In this document: in pieces, positions 12,240-23,842 of the stretch | How positions within the stretch are numbered: position 1 is the first letter of the stretch | Layout: the number at the start of each line of letters is the position of its first letter | From: Magnolia sinica | Taxonomy: Eukaryota; Streptophyta; Magnoliopsida; Magnoliales; Magnoliaceae | DNA length: 64,000 nucleotides | Direction of reading: 5' to 3' | NCBI RefSeq assembly: GCF_029962835.1 | Contig: NC_080590.1 | Location: forward strand, 65,936,501 to 66,000,500 | The notes under the pieces: generated by a model | The model's input: the letters and a program-made list of their open reading frames with translations, nothing else | What the model was told of the DNA's origin: nothing | Database searches by the model: none | Program-made: the position numbers and the translations under genes

Positions 12240-12640
12240 TATTTTAGCGACGGACCAAATCCGTCGCTAATTTCTGAACATTGAAACGACGACAGATTTG
12301 AGGTCCATCGCTTACTAATATCAGCGACGGACCTTATCCGTCGCTAATTTCTGAAAGACGGTTTGAGGTCCATCGTTACTCATATTAGCGACGGACCTTA
12401 TCCGTCTCTAATGTTTTTAGTGACGACTAATTTTTTGAATTTTACCAACGTATTTTTTAGTTTTAACGACGGATCTTATCCATTACTATGATATGACGGA
12501 CCTTATCCGTCACAGATTAAATGACGGATTTTATCCGTCGGAAAAAAAACAACCCAGTAAATAGCGACGGACGAAAGCCGTCGTTTATTTGGTTTTACGA
12601 CGGATGTGGTCCGTCGCAAATCAGCGATTTTGGCATAGTG
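12240..12640 (+). repeat. Right subterminal repeat array and terminus of the CACTA element
   Basis: Repeated blocks GCGACGGACCTTATCCGTCG and variants in both orientations are followed by the terminal GCGATTTTGGCATAGTG. Confidence 0.88.
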
Positions 12641-13029
12641 CAAGTAGCTGCATCATTGCTGTAAATAATATTTCATGTAAATGCAATCCACCCCATTCGT
12701 GAAGGATCCATGCACATAATGAATGGGATACAACACCTACCCCACTGTCTGTTATTTTCTATTTATATTGGTTTAATAGGTCTAGAAAGAATATACTGCT
12801 TACAATTTCTCGTGTTATACTATGGCAGTGTTGGTGAATGGATTTGTGTGAAGGAGCCAATGCAAGTTCAAGCTGATGATTTCTTCTTCACGGGACTGGA
12901 CAAACCAGACAACATTAGTAAGGTTGGGTCCAATGTGACCCAAGTAAACGTAGCTTAGATAGCAGGACTTAATACCTTCGGAGTCTCTTTGGTTTGGATA
13001 GACTATGCACCCTACGGTATCAATACACC

Positions 13030-13980
13030 GTTAGAAAAAGTAAGACACAACGGAGGAGATAAAAGAAAACGATAATGAAACGATCAGATCTATTGGGTTC
13101 AAGGCTCGACTTGAATAGTCAATTTCTCAAGACAAATTTACTGTCCTTTTCTAGAAATTCCAGCAAGTGCAAACGAAGGAAATCTGCAAATTGTCTTCAG
13201 GATACAATGAACTCTCAATCCAATTTTTAACATGAAAATTTTCACATTTAAGTGTTGAACAAATCTCTAGTTTCGACACTGATATGCCTTAAGACATTCA
13301 AGAAAAAAAATTAGCAAGAGATCAGATCGAGAGTAATTCCACAGAAGATGATATAATCTTAAGGATAAGAGTTTCTACTTCTGGATTATAGTATCCGGGA
13401 TTTATATCAATTAAAAGGTTATGGATTTCTCCCTGAAGAGGTAATAAAGTGCCTCTTCAAGGAATCCATACTCATTCATAGCAAATAATTGCCTTCCAAG
13501 AAGGACATGACTCATTGTCATATGACAGTTATTTCTGTATCCATTCTGACAGAAGCAGTTATCTAACAGGAAAAACTATATCCACATAAGTGACACATGG
13601 CATAGGTGCCACATGTACAATCATGTCACAATTACTCTCAATCAACAAAAAAGGTAATAAAACATCAGGGTACTATGACCCAAAAAGTTTAAACCGAGTG
13701 CCAAAAAGACTAAGGCTTTTTTAGCTCCTTGCGATGATGCGCATGTACTAAGTGCACCTAATAAAGTGCCCAAACAGCCCTACAATCCATGCCGCGCGTG
13801 CGGACGGTGCTTCGCACTGTACTCGAGGAGATTTGAACCCTGGTTGCATAAGCAAAAACCTCCTTTTATCGACTGGCTATACACACTATTTATGGAAAGT
13901 TTAAATAATTAATATATTTATTTACTTTATAAAAACAACTTTTATTTTTTGAAATTTATTTTTATTTTAAAAAACACAAC
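13030..13980. mobile_element. ~950-bp unclassified insertion in GLP1 exon 2
   Basis: The reading frame breaks at ATACACC and resumes at ATGCACC, so AT(A/G)CACC appears on both sides as a probable worn target duplication. Within it, on the minus strand, about 13822-13895 resembles a tRNA: TAGCCAGTCGATAAAAGG fits an internal box A, and GGTTCAAATC about 35 bases on fits box B. This suggests a tRNA-derived retroposon (SINE-like), but no A-rich tail is evident, so I leave it unclassified. Confidence 0.55.
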
Positions 13981-14332
13981 ATGCACCCCACACGCACCCA
14001 AGGGCGACGGAGATTTTAACAGTTTTGGAGGGCACCCTTTACGTCGGATTCATCACTTCCAACCCAGACAATCGCCTCATAACAAAGGTCCTTCAAAAGG
14101 GTGATGTGTTTGTCTTCCTAATAGGCTTGGTTCACTTCCAGTTTAACATTGGCCTCACCAATGCCATTGCCATTGTAGGACTAAGCAGCCAGAGTCCATA
14201 GGAACTATCACCATTGCGAATGCTGTGTTCGGATCGAATCCACCCATCTTGGACGACATTCTTTCCAAGGCATTCCAAGTTGATAAGAACATGGTTGATT
14301 ATCTCCAATTGCAGTTTGGAATGAAAAACTAG

Positions 14333-15126
14333 AGTATGCCCCCATACAATAAAATGGGAGTGTAACGTTATTATTATTTTTATTATTTTGTCATTTTTTT
14401 GTTATTTGTTTCTGTTTAATGATATCTAATGGATTTTAGCTCATTATGAAAATATCTCTCTAGATATAGTATTGACTGATCGAAAAATGCAATTGATAAT
14501 GCATTAGCAGTTGGATCAACCCATAATTTAATGTTGCATGCATGATGAAAGATCAACGGTCAGATTTGCAGTACCCAGTGGGAAGTATTCGCCACGATGA
14601 CAAGAGGATCGAAATGGTCGTGAAAAAACATCCCACATAATAACCCTGTACAATGGAAGCCTTTAAAGTCGAGCAATACAAAATCGAGGCTGAATTTTCT
14701 TTGAACCAGGGAGAATGATGATGATACCTAGAGTGTCCGTGCTGATGGTCAAAATCAAAAGAGGAACATCTCATGCATCGGTTCGACAATCAAAACTGAT
14801 GCAATGGACAAGATCAAAGAGAGGTCCACATTCTCACACTAAATCATGAGATCTGGACTGATCGTGCAAAATATCCAGGCCATCAATACACCTGCAGCAC
14901 AGGTGACAGTAGAATGCACGAGCATGTCCAAGACATGCACGTAGACATGGACGGATGTTCATTAGAACATCCCACTTTGAAGTCGTTTTCCTATGCTACC
15001 TTCTACAGCCCATGTGGACACTTATCCAAAGATAATTTCGTAGGTAAATTTTGGACACTTATCGTAGGTAAATTTTCATAGGCCTTGCAATGTGATCCTG
15101 CAAATTGAGCTGGAGCCGCAACACTT
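14333..15126 (+). other. 3' flank of GLP1 (duplicated with GLP2 flank)
   Basis: Collinear with 30727-31492. Shared are ACAATAAAATGGGAGTG (poly-A signal), the TGTTGCATGCATGATGAAAGATCAACGG block, and TGCAATGTGATCCTGCAAATTGAG. Homology with the GLP2 unit stops close to 15126, which marks the duplication edge. Confidence 0.82.
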
Positions 15127-15165
15127 GTACACAGAGGAAATATGCATATTTCCACATTTGTGTGT

Positions 15166-15217
<52 letters not shown>
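15127..15217. repeat. GT/TA microsatellite left of MITE A2
   Basis: A short lead (CACAGAGGAAATATGCATATTTC, also present at 33702-33726 beside another microsatellite) runs into GTGTGTGT and then a pure TA run from about 15177. Confidence 0.85.
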
Positions 15218-15219
<2 letters not shown>

Positions 15220-15762
15220 AAAAGGTTCTATAATGTTGAGCTCATGGGAACTCCCCATGAGGTCGAGCTGTGTAGGCCCCACCATGATGTATGTCGAACA
15301 TCTACCCCATCAGTCATATGCACCATTCCATATTGGGCCTAGGGCTTAAAGATAAAGTCAATCAGTGACCTATGTGGGCCACAGCACATACAAAAGTTGA
15401 GAGGAGTTACCCTCCATTAAAACATTCATAATAAATTTTTGGGCCCAGCGAGATGTGGTTCACAAATCCAGCCCATCCATTATGTGTGCCCCACTTGGAT
15501 GAGGGGTCAGACCAAGTTTCAGACGCATTCAAATTTCAGCTGGGCCCCACCAAGTGCTTTTATATATTTCAGGCATGTCTTCACATGATTTTAGATGGTA
15601 TAGCCCACCTGAGGTCCGTATACTGCTGATTTTTGGGATATCCCATAATTTAAAGGGGACCCATGAAATGCATGGTGTTGATGTTTGACATACATCATGG
15701 TGGGGCCCATTAAGCTCGACCTTGTGGGGAGTTCCCATGACTCAACCGTATAGAACCTTTTA

Positions 15763-15764
<2 letters not shown>
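15218..15764. mobile_element. TA-microsatellite MITE (family A copy 2), intact
   Basis: The left terminus GGAAAAGGTTCTATAATG and the inverted right terminus (read back) GATAAAAGGTTCTATACGG bracket arms that mirror each other over more than 80 bp, including CATGGGAACTCCCCA, AGGTCGAGCT, GGCCCCACCATGATGTATGT. Pure TA repeats flank it on both sides (15177-15217 and 15765-15846), so it sits inside a microsatellite. Non-coding. Confidence 0.88.
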
Positions 15765-15849
<85 letters not shown>

Positions 15850-15850
<1 letters not shown>

Positions 15851-16340
15851 GAGTGAGAGGGGTGGCCCACCACGTGGGACCCACCACAATGTATTTATTC
15901 TATATCCACACCGTCCGATTGCATAGGACTGTGGGACCTGGATGTATGTGTTATATCAAAGTTGTCCATCCATCCAGCCGTGTGGGCCCACCCCACACGT
16001 GCTGCACGTGTGGGATGGGACCCACCTTGATATATGTATTCTATATCCTGTTGTCTGTCCATTCTGGACGGGCAGGACCCACCTAGGTGTATTTATTGTA
16101 TGCACACCGTCCATCTGGATGGTGGCTTTATGTGGGCCCACCTCATGTATGTATTTTGCATCCACACCGTACATCTGGACGGTGCGGAGAGGGCGCACCG
16201 TGATGTATGTTTTCCTCCACGCCGCCCATCTATTTTCTGGTGCGGGGTGCACCGAGATGTATGTGTTTCATCTGAGCCGTCCACTTATGCGGCCCACCAC
16301 AATGTATGTTGTATCCGCGCTGCCTGTTCGTTTGGGTAGG
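15850..16340 (+). repeat. Degenerate tandem array of 60-80-bp units
   Basis: Successive units share GGGACCCACC, TGATGTATGTATT and CCACACCGTCCATCTGGAC. About six copies are recognisable (near 15875, 15940, 16015, 16075, 16130, 16190 and 16250). The units look like repeated MITE arm segments. Overlapping open frames on both strands are by-products of the repeat. Confidence 0.7.
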
Positions 16341-16399
16341 CCTGGATGAAGGAAAGTGCAAATATCAATTTGATTCAAACTGTGGTAGGCCACTCACGT

Positions 16400-16860
16400 G
16401 GACCCTTCATGCCATATGTATTCTATTTCCATGCTGGCCATCTGTATAGGGCCCATTAGTAATATGTGGGGTCCCCACACCCTCCAACAAATTCCACCAT
16501 GGCCATGTGATGGGGCCCACCTGATTTGTATAAGGCCCATGTGTAAGGCCCAATCTGACTTGTATAAGGCCCTTGCGTAAGGCCCAATGAGATGTAATTT
16601 CGGCCCATATGGCGTGGCCATTGTGATGTTTTTGTATCCATTTAATGAGGCCCATTATGATGTGCATTAGGCCCATGAATGTAGCCCATTACGATGTATT
16701 CGAGGCCCATTGTGGTGCATTTGAGGGTCAGGCTATGGAGCCCATTGTGATGTATGCTAAGCCCATATGAAAGGCCCATCGTGATGTATATTAAGCTCTT
16801 GAGTGAGGCCCATGGTATTGTATTTTTGGCCCTTGTGTGAGGCTATGGGTCTACTATTAT
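16400..16860 (+). repeat. Irregular short tandem repeats around AGGCCCAT
   Basis: Many units of about 25-35 bp repeat AGGCCCAT(T/C)(A/G)TGATGTAT with changing linkers. It looks like a decayed minisatellite next to the preceding array. Confidence 0.6.
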
Positions 16861-16959
16861 TAGGCTCTATGTGGGTCATTCCTCGGGGGAAATGTTAGTT
16901 AAATGTCCATGTTGTCGAGGTCAATTGTTGATGTTGGTTATTGATACCAATTATGAGTA

Positions 16960-18546
16960 TGTGATAGCATAGCATCATGATATATGCCCATATGCATCAT
17001 CCGCATGTTTGTTGTGAGATGTGGTTGACCATTGTATATGACATTGGACAGGTTGTTATGAGACTCCTGATAGGCAGAGGTTATCTTGCATGAGCGCACG
17101 GTATGTGCAGGATTATATGACTCATACACCTTGCATTGTGTGTTGTGATTACTGTACGCCCTAGCGATTTTAGGGTCGTAGCCTCCATAGGCATATCGTG
17201 GATGGCCAGATGGGATACCGAAAATCTGTTATTAGCATCGGGTTGCCATAGATGGCCCTGGGTGAAAATCCCTGAACCCTCTTGGTACCAGAGGACGCCC
17301 CAACGTCGAGATCGAGTAGATACATGAGCGCCCTAGTGCCGAATACCAAGAGGTCGTGTCTCCCACTGTGTCGTGGTCTGTTGAGAGTGGATGTGGCCTT
17401 ACCCGCTCGAGGGAGTAAGCATAGCTAGATTGAGTTTGACCAGCTCGAGGAATGGATCCACTATTGACGATCCGGGTAGGTATTGGTAGACTACTGGCCA
17501 GGTGGATAGTGAGGTCTCTTCCACTTATCCAGTTGTGCACTTGATGGGGCGGTAGGTGGCGTTGAGTGTACTAGACCCCGGTGATGATCCCAGAGATGTA
17601 CAGTACTGATTCGTGGAGCAAGAGTTGCATACTCAGCATTATATTCATTCATTTATTCATTCACCATCCACTCGGGCTGGTGGTGCGCAACTAATTATTG
17701 TATGTCTTCGTAATGGCAAGGATTTTGATTGGGCGCGTGACTAACCTGAGATTAGGAGTCTACTACATTGAGTCTAGCTATCCAAATTTAGGTATGGGAC
17801 TGGTTTGGATAGAAGTCCCTTGTGATGGACCCCATAGCCTGTGATACTATGCACTATCATCCTGACTTCACTCCAGCTTGGTCATTTCATTCGCACCGCA
17901 TATTGCATTGCATCATCGACATCTAATATTTGGCTTACTGTCTCCGCATTACATAGCTGATCCACATTGCTTCGTCAGTATATAATATTACTTTTATTAT
18001 ATTTTTGCATCGCATAGCCTGGATAAGGCTGATGGTATTTATGGGCCTATCAGCATGTTTTCACATTATTCTAATATTATATGATTTATGGGCTTGTCAG
18101 TATTTCTACTTACTCTGATTACTCTGATATTGCTTACTTGGCACTTACCTTGTGCACACACTTTCACTACTCACTAAGCTTTCTATAAGCTTATGCACGA
18201 TAGATGCGTGCATGTGGCGTTAGGTTGCAACAGCGTTGAGCTTGGAGATGCAACGGACCTCTAAAGCTTTAATTTTTGATAAATATATTTCCCTTTCAGC
18301 ATTGTATTTAAATGATTGTATTAGTAGATATATGATGATGATGTTGCCTTTGTGATTTGGGTAAACTTGTAGTTATGCTTCTTACGAGATAAAGGTACGT
18401 TAGAAAATCCTCATTGTAAGATCCCATGATCGGAATCTGGCGAATGGGCGTTGGGAGCTGAGAATAGGGTACTACAGAGGCTGTTAGCACCAGATTCGGT
18501 GATCGAGATTCCTGTGAGTCCGATCTCCGGGTTTGGGGCGTGACAG
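16960..18546 (-). mobile_element. LTR-like fossil, copy 1 (inverted relative to copy 2)
   Basis: Read on the minus strand it begins TGTCACGCCCCAAACCCGG at 18546, a typical plant LTR opening. It matches 25049-26560 through several blocks, for example the TGTCTCCCAC...CGTGGTC word near 17360, which mirrors the segment near 25840. No coding domains were recognised. It looks like a lone or truncated LTR of a Ty3/gypsy-type element; age not estimable by eye, but the two copies are clearly diverged. Confidence 0.6.
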
Positions 18547-18840
18547 CCCACCTCAATGTGTGTGTTTCATCTAAGCCATCCATCCATTTTAAAAACTCAT
18601 TTTAGTGCATGATCCCAAAAAAGGAAGCAGATCGAAGGCCCAAGTGGACCAAACTATAGGAAACAGTGGAGATTAAGTTGTATCCTCAATTTATGGTGTG
18701 GTCCATTTGGGCCTTCAATCTGCCTCCTTTTTGGGATTATGCCCAAAATGTAGCTGTGAAAATGATTGGACAGTGTGTATAAGCCACATACATCACAGTG
18801 GGCCCCACATAGCCCTGATAGGACCATCCGTCCCTACCTC
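18547..18840. mobile_element. Palindromic MITE fragment
   Basis: The arms mirror each other: CATCCATTTTAAAAACTCATTTTAG...CCCAAAAAAGGAAGCAGATC against GCCTCCTTTTTGGGATTATG...GATTGGACAGTGTG. It directly abuts the LTR-like terminus. Confidence 0.65.
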
Positions 18841-19712
18841 CATCTTGGTGAGGGTACTTAATCTGCGCTCACAAAAAAGAGCCCGTGAGGTTTTTTCATT
18901 CTCATGGGCTCTTCCCTCCTAGGATCGAAATCAACAAAAATCCCCCTAAAAAGAAACCTAAGACCAAATCCCCCATCATCATCCACCAATCCTTCAGGTC
19001 TCGCGGCATCCCACCTGATGCTTCCACTCAAACTGACTTGAAGATGATCTCATCACCTCCCTTAAAAAACCCACCAACTCATCTTCTCATCTTAGGCCTT
19101 CGATTTAGAAATTGGGCCTACTTCATATGCAACAAGTGTACAATGGCCATGTGTCCCCCGACTACTAGCTTATTGATACAATCATGGACATGTTAGAAAA
19201 TGTATTGTTGTCTCGCTCGAAGAAGAGGGTAGATGTTGAATTCTTTGATTTGGGGATGTTACTTTTAAACCAGATAACATCGCATGGCTGGTGCTCAAAT
19301 GGATATTCAGTGTGGGGTTCTTTCCATCTGAGGAATAGACATTGATCATTGTCAGGGACAAGCTTGGGAATGTTGGGTTTTAGGATGTGGATTGTGAGGA
19401 AGGGAGAGGAGATGGGGTTTATCTCTACAACCGGCATTCGGCTCCTATTTCAGGAATTTCAGTTTAATCAATCCTACCAAAAATATGTGATTCTAGTATT
19501 TTGAATTTTTGACATTTTGTTGATTTTATTCCTATTCTATTGATGAAAAGATGTTTCAATGAAATTCATATTTACGATGAAGCAGTGCTATATGCAACCT
19601 GATCGAGGCGAACCGGAGACCGGAGTGCCTGATTAGGATGGTGGTGAAGGGAAGATGCAGTGTAGGTTGAATTTCATGCTATTCTACGTGTTTGACAAAA
19701 TTCCTTTACTAG
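18841..19712. other. Unassigned sequence left of the solo-LTR-like fossil
   Basis: No gene recognised. Open frames at 18885-19196 and 19165-19437 lack any family signature. This block continues on the far side of 19713-23837, at 23843. Confidence 0.5.
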
Positions 19713-22700
19713 TGTAACACCCCAAACTTTTCAATACCCGAGTATTGAAAGTTCTCGAGTGTTACTATAAAGTTTAACTTAATATGTATATGTGTACGAT
19801 GCCAATCTAGATATCCTTACCTTACATCCATTCTCCAACATGAATCTGACCATTGGGAATAATCTTTGTTCATAGATCAAGCAATCTGACCATTAATTTT
19901 AAGATAAGACTATCCATCATGTGATTTGACATATGTACCTTCCTTTAAATGAATCGGCGAATAAATTTTTATCCATAATAATTTAGATGTAAGTTATTTT
20001 GTAAGAATTATTTAAAAAGGTACATATAACCATGTAGAACCATTAGATTTCACAAAACTCTTAGATTAGCAATAATTACGAAAATGACATTAACCTATAC
20101 CTTTGAATTCCAAACCACATGGTTCTCATGATCCGTTTCATGTGAAATTTTATACCAGGCCTAATGATCATAAATTAACGATACATGTCAATTTTCAGCC
20201 ATTAGATCATCACAGAAGTGGCCAATCAACAAATTAGCCCTTAATCGTTGGTTTTAGTCTCCATCAAGTGAGAAAAACTCGTAAGTAGTCATAGTAGGGT
20301 GTTTCCATCCAAGTGAACGACTTGGATTTCACAACATATGGACCAAGTGAGAAATATGAAGATCCCACTTTGGTAGACTTTTACCAAGGCACGAAGTTAT
20401 CCTTTTAAAAGCTTACCAACTCGGTACAAACCTAGATCTTCAGATCTAACCACTTTCTATCATCCATCAAAGCTCAGACTTGGACCACCCCCTGGTCTCA
20501 CATGACTACGATAACATATAAAATGTAAACCCCAATCTATGATCCTACACCGTCGACGCTGAAGCCAGTTCCTTTATTTTGACGCAAAAGGTGATATGTT
20601 AGATTTAGACTTTTTCCACCATTAATTAACCACCAAACTTTGCCCAACCATCTACCAACCTTAACTACACATTTCCCCCAAAATTGGGCCTTGATCATTG
20701 AACGTGGACCATTAATTAAGATCAAGTCCGTTTCGACACCTGCTACGAGAACTACCAAGATAAGCATATCTAAGGCTCAGATCTGCTTCATAATTGGGCT
20801 CATGGGCCAACACGACCTAACTATAGTAAGGTGTGGAATGAATTTCATGATGAAACCACATTATGGACCCCACTTATCACGTGCAATGAGAATCCATGGT
20901 TAAAATCTACGACTTTAAACCATGACCCACTCGAACTTTAGAATAACCCCATTCTTGGATCTCCAAGGGTCCTATGTGCACAACCAATCTAATGGACGGA
21001 GTGGATTCATCAAGAACATCTTGATGGACACCATACTGAAAGTACGCCTGCACAAACCGCGTGTAGTTGTGGAGTGTCGAAGGCTAAAGCAGGTCAAACC
21101 TTGTTTGACCTGGCTATTCCTGAAGAGGAAAACTCATCTTCCTCTTACCCTTTTTTCCCTCTAATAGAAAGTTTCAAACGAAACAACTCCCAGCGAGATC
21201 ACGACCCACCATCATGTCAAGATGAATGATCAGAGTTGTCAATCAAGCACAGCTCCCATCTTTGGCCAAAGCCCAACCATTTACTCATGCGGGAAAGCAG
21301 GAATGAGCACACTGTTTCCCACTAAATCAGGAACTACGTGAGACCATATGGCGAAGACAGGGAAACTTCCGTCCCTTGCACGTACTGATCTTTGTCGATC
21401 TGGACCATTCAATCCACACCTAAGGGAAAACTAATTCCCTCCATGATGTCTAGAAGAAAAGGGACGACCTCCGCAATCCCAGAAAACCGGGACTCCCTCC
21501 GCAAGAGGTCTCATCGAGAATCCAGCCACGTTCCAAGAACTTCCTCACTTGAACCTGGGATCCCAGCTCAAATTTGAGCCATTCATTCCCTGGAGATGAG
21601 GGTTTCGACCACATCCACATCGACAACGGAGGAAGTAAATCTTGCAGAAGGGTTGGTGCTCCCCGATTCCATGAAGACCACCGCAAAACACGGCAGCTGC
21701 GATCGTGCAGATCACGTTGCAGGGCCACCTCTTAGTCAATCAACTAAGCACTCGTGCACCCAAGAACATGATCACAACCTCCTATCTATGAGCCCTATCT
21801 AAAACAATCCGATTTCGACAGAAAAGAAAGGAGGAGAAAAGAAGAAGCGTGATTCAAAATGTCTTCCTGCGTATAACTTGCATAGCCTATTCGCGCAAGG
21901 CACACGCCACGTATAATATACGTAGGAATGTTCTAGAGGTCCTAAGTTAGGATAAATACCCCACGCCCAACGCTGGAGAGCGCACCAGCAAGAGAGGAAG
22001 AAAGATAAGAAGAGAGAAAGAGAGAGAAAGAAATAGAGATAGAGTTTGGGTGTTGGACCAAGTCAACTCGGTTGGGATCAGATGGGTTAAGGCTTTGGCC
22101 CATCCGAATTCTCTCTTCCACCCTGGACAAAAAGAAGAACAAGAAGAAAAAGAAGAAGAAGAAGAAGAGGAGAGAAAGAAAACATGGGTGTTGCGCACCA
22201 AACCCAGACTCGCTGAGTCACAGGACAAGTCCAAATTCGAGTCAAGTCCGAATTCGCCAAAGGATATAGTTTGATGTGTGTATATGTGGACATCTAGCCT
22301 CGAGTGAAGATGATTCGATTTAAGAAGTGAGAGATTCCTTTAAACTTATATTAACTTGAGTTGGTTTAATTAATTAAGTTCCCTCACATGCTTTGAATCC
22401 TCCCTGCAAATATTTAATTTACCACCATCAATATTCATTTATCCTTTAAGAATAATGGTTCAGGTGTGATGTTAAATATACATGATCTTTCCAAATTTAT
22501 GTGAGAGATTCCTTTAAGCTTACCTTAATTTAAGTTGATATGATTATTCTTACCTTTTACATGCTTTCATATTACTATGATGCTCTCCCTGCAATTATTT
22601 GATTTATTACCTTCATTTATTTAACCTTTGGGAATTATGTCATGATGTTAATTACGAGTGATCTTCATTATTTTATGTGGGGCGATGGTACAAGCCTTGC

Positions 22701-23837
22701 CCTTGCCTTTACCATTTTTTTGAGTTGACCATTGCCACTCTCCTCTTTGTTGAGTTATTGCGACTCTCCTCTCTGTTGAGTTGGCCATCGCCACTCTCCT
22801 CTTTGTTGAGTTAGTCATTGCTACTCTCCTCCTTATTTTATTAGCCTTGTGTTATCTACTTTTATGGCTTGGACATGTGTCTTGGAATTCCAAAGCTCCC
22901 ATGATTCAATTGATTTCCTCTTTGGTGCAAGTGTTATATTGGAAATCTCACTTCTAGTGATCAAGTAAATATCATGAATGTAATGTGGTTCGGGTAGCGG
23001 CCCTATGGGTCGACACGTAATTCCATAAATTTTGGATAGCAGTGCACAAATCGATGTAAGTAATTCGCAATACGTGTTACATCACTTCTGAGATTGGATG
23101 TCGCAAATAGTCGCCACATGAACAAATCGTGTTATGTAATTTATCCAAGTCATGCATTGTGTCATCTTGGGATAACCACGTAAATCCATGTTAACGTGGG
23201 ACACACCGACGAATCTCCATAGAATGGGATGTGGGGCAAGCTGGATAACTCTAAATCATTTTTCACATGTGGCGATCGCTAAGTGTGATGAACCATATAT
23301 ACTTTTCTAGGCATGCATCTCATGTAGGTTGCTTGCGCATATTGATACCTCTCGTAGTTGTGGAGTACGGGACATATCAAAACTCTTACATTGCTTTTAT
23401 GAATCTCTTAAATTACTATTAATCTTAAAAGATAACCATCACTATGAGTAGGGCGTTGACCCTCTCCAACCGTACAGATGATGCAGGTGATGCACAGATT
23501 GAATACTTAGAGGACCATCTCCCTATGGAAGATTATACTGAAAGAATAAGAAGATAGTTTTATGATTTAGTTTTATATTCTGCTACGAACTCGATAATGT
23601 AATAGGCTCCTATTGAGAGGGCATTTGATAATTTGTTGAATTCTTTTACTCTAATGGAATAATAAATATGGTTGATTTTACTCTTGTGAATGGTTACCAT
23701 CGTGAATGTATTTGGATGTGATTTAAATGAAATAAAAAATAGGGTGCAGTTTCGAAGCATCTAATTTATACATTATTAACACCTGGTTTTCTCGGACATA
23801 AGTATAAACTCTGGCTGTGAAAATTCGGGATGTTACA
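19713..23837 (+). mobile_element. Solo-LTR-like fossil with a perfect 5-bp target duplication
   Basis: It opens TGTAACACCCCAAAC and closes GGGATGTTACA, the TG...CA ends common to plant Ty3/gypsy LTRs with long terminal repeats. ACTAG lies immediately outside both ends (19708-19712 and 23838-23842), a clean 5-bp target duplication. At about 4.1 kb with no gag or pol signature, it is most simply a solo LTR left by recombination, or a large non-coding LTR derivative. The intact target duplication argues against great age. Confidence 0.75.
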
Positions 23838-23842
23838 ACTAG

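Larger units (their letters stand above)
2458..12640 (+). mobile_element. CACTA (En/Spm) DNA transposon in the GLP1 intron
   Basis: The right end reads GCGATTTTGGCATAGTG and its reverse complement starts CACTATGCCAAAATCGC. The left end starts TACTACGCCGAAATCACC, an inverted match with a worn first base. Both ends carry the subterminal arrays typical of CACTA elements: words such as GACGGACCTTATCCGTC repeated in both orientations at about 2480-2800 and 12240-12640. Flanking DNA joins into the same intron seen in GLP2 (GAAAAAAA before, CAAGTAGCTGCATCATTG after). The 3-bp target duplication is not clean (AAA/CAA). Inside are the first domain of a TNP2-type transposase (8483-8962), nested MITEs and a captured host exon. 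No complete transposase was found, so it looks non-autonomous. Confidence 0.9.
2315..14332 (+). pseudogene. GLP1: germin-like protein pseudogene split by a CACTA element
   Basis: This was a two-exon germin-like protein gene. Exon 1 (2315-2426) encodes [20 protein letters not shown], a signal peptide, followed by the DPSPL start of the mature protein. The next codon, CAG in GLP2 and GLP3, is TAG. The intron keeps its GT donor but is occupied by a 10.2-kb transposon (2458-12640). Exon 2 begins at 12829 after TATGGCAG. It carries a 1-nt loss near 12845 relative to the intact copies, a 3-nt loss after GACAACATTAGT, and a TAG at 12956. At 13029 a ~950-bp insertion splits it; homology resumes at 13981 with ATGCACCCCACACGC, inside the first metal-binding cupin box. 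A 2-nt gain lies near 14190. The reading frame ends at 14332. The gene cannot make a GLP. Confidence 0.93.

Noticed and set aside
13822-13895. A genuine tRNA gene on the minus strand
   Set aside because: Box-like words are present but I could not draw a full cloverleaf with paired acceptor stem, so it is only tRNA-like.
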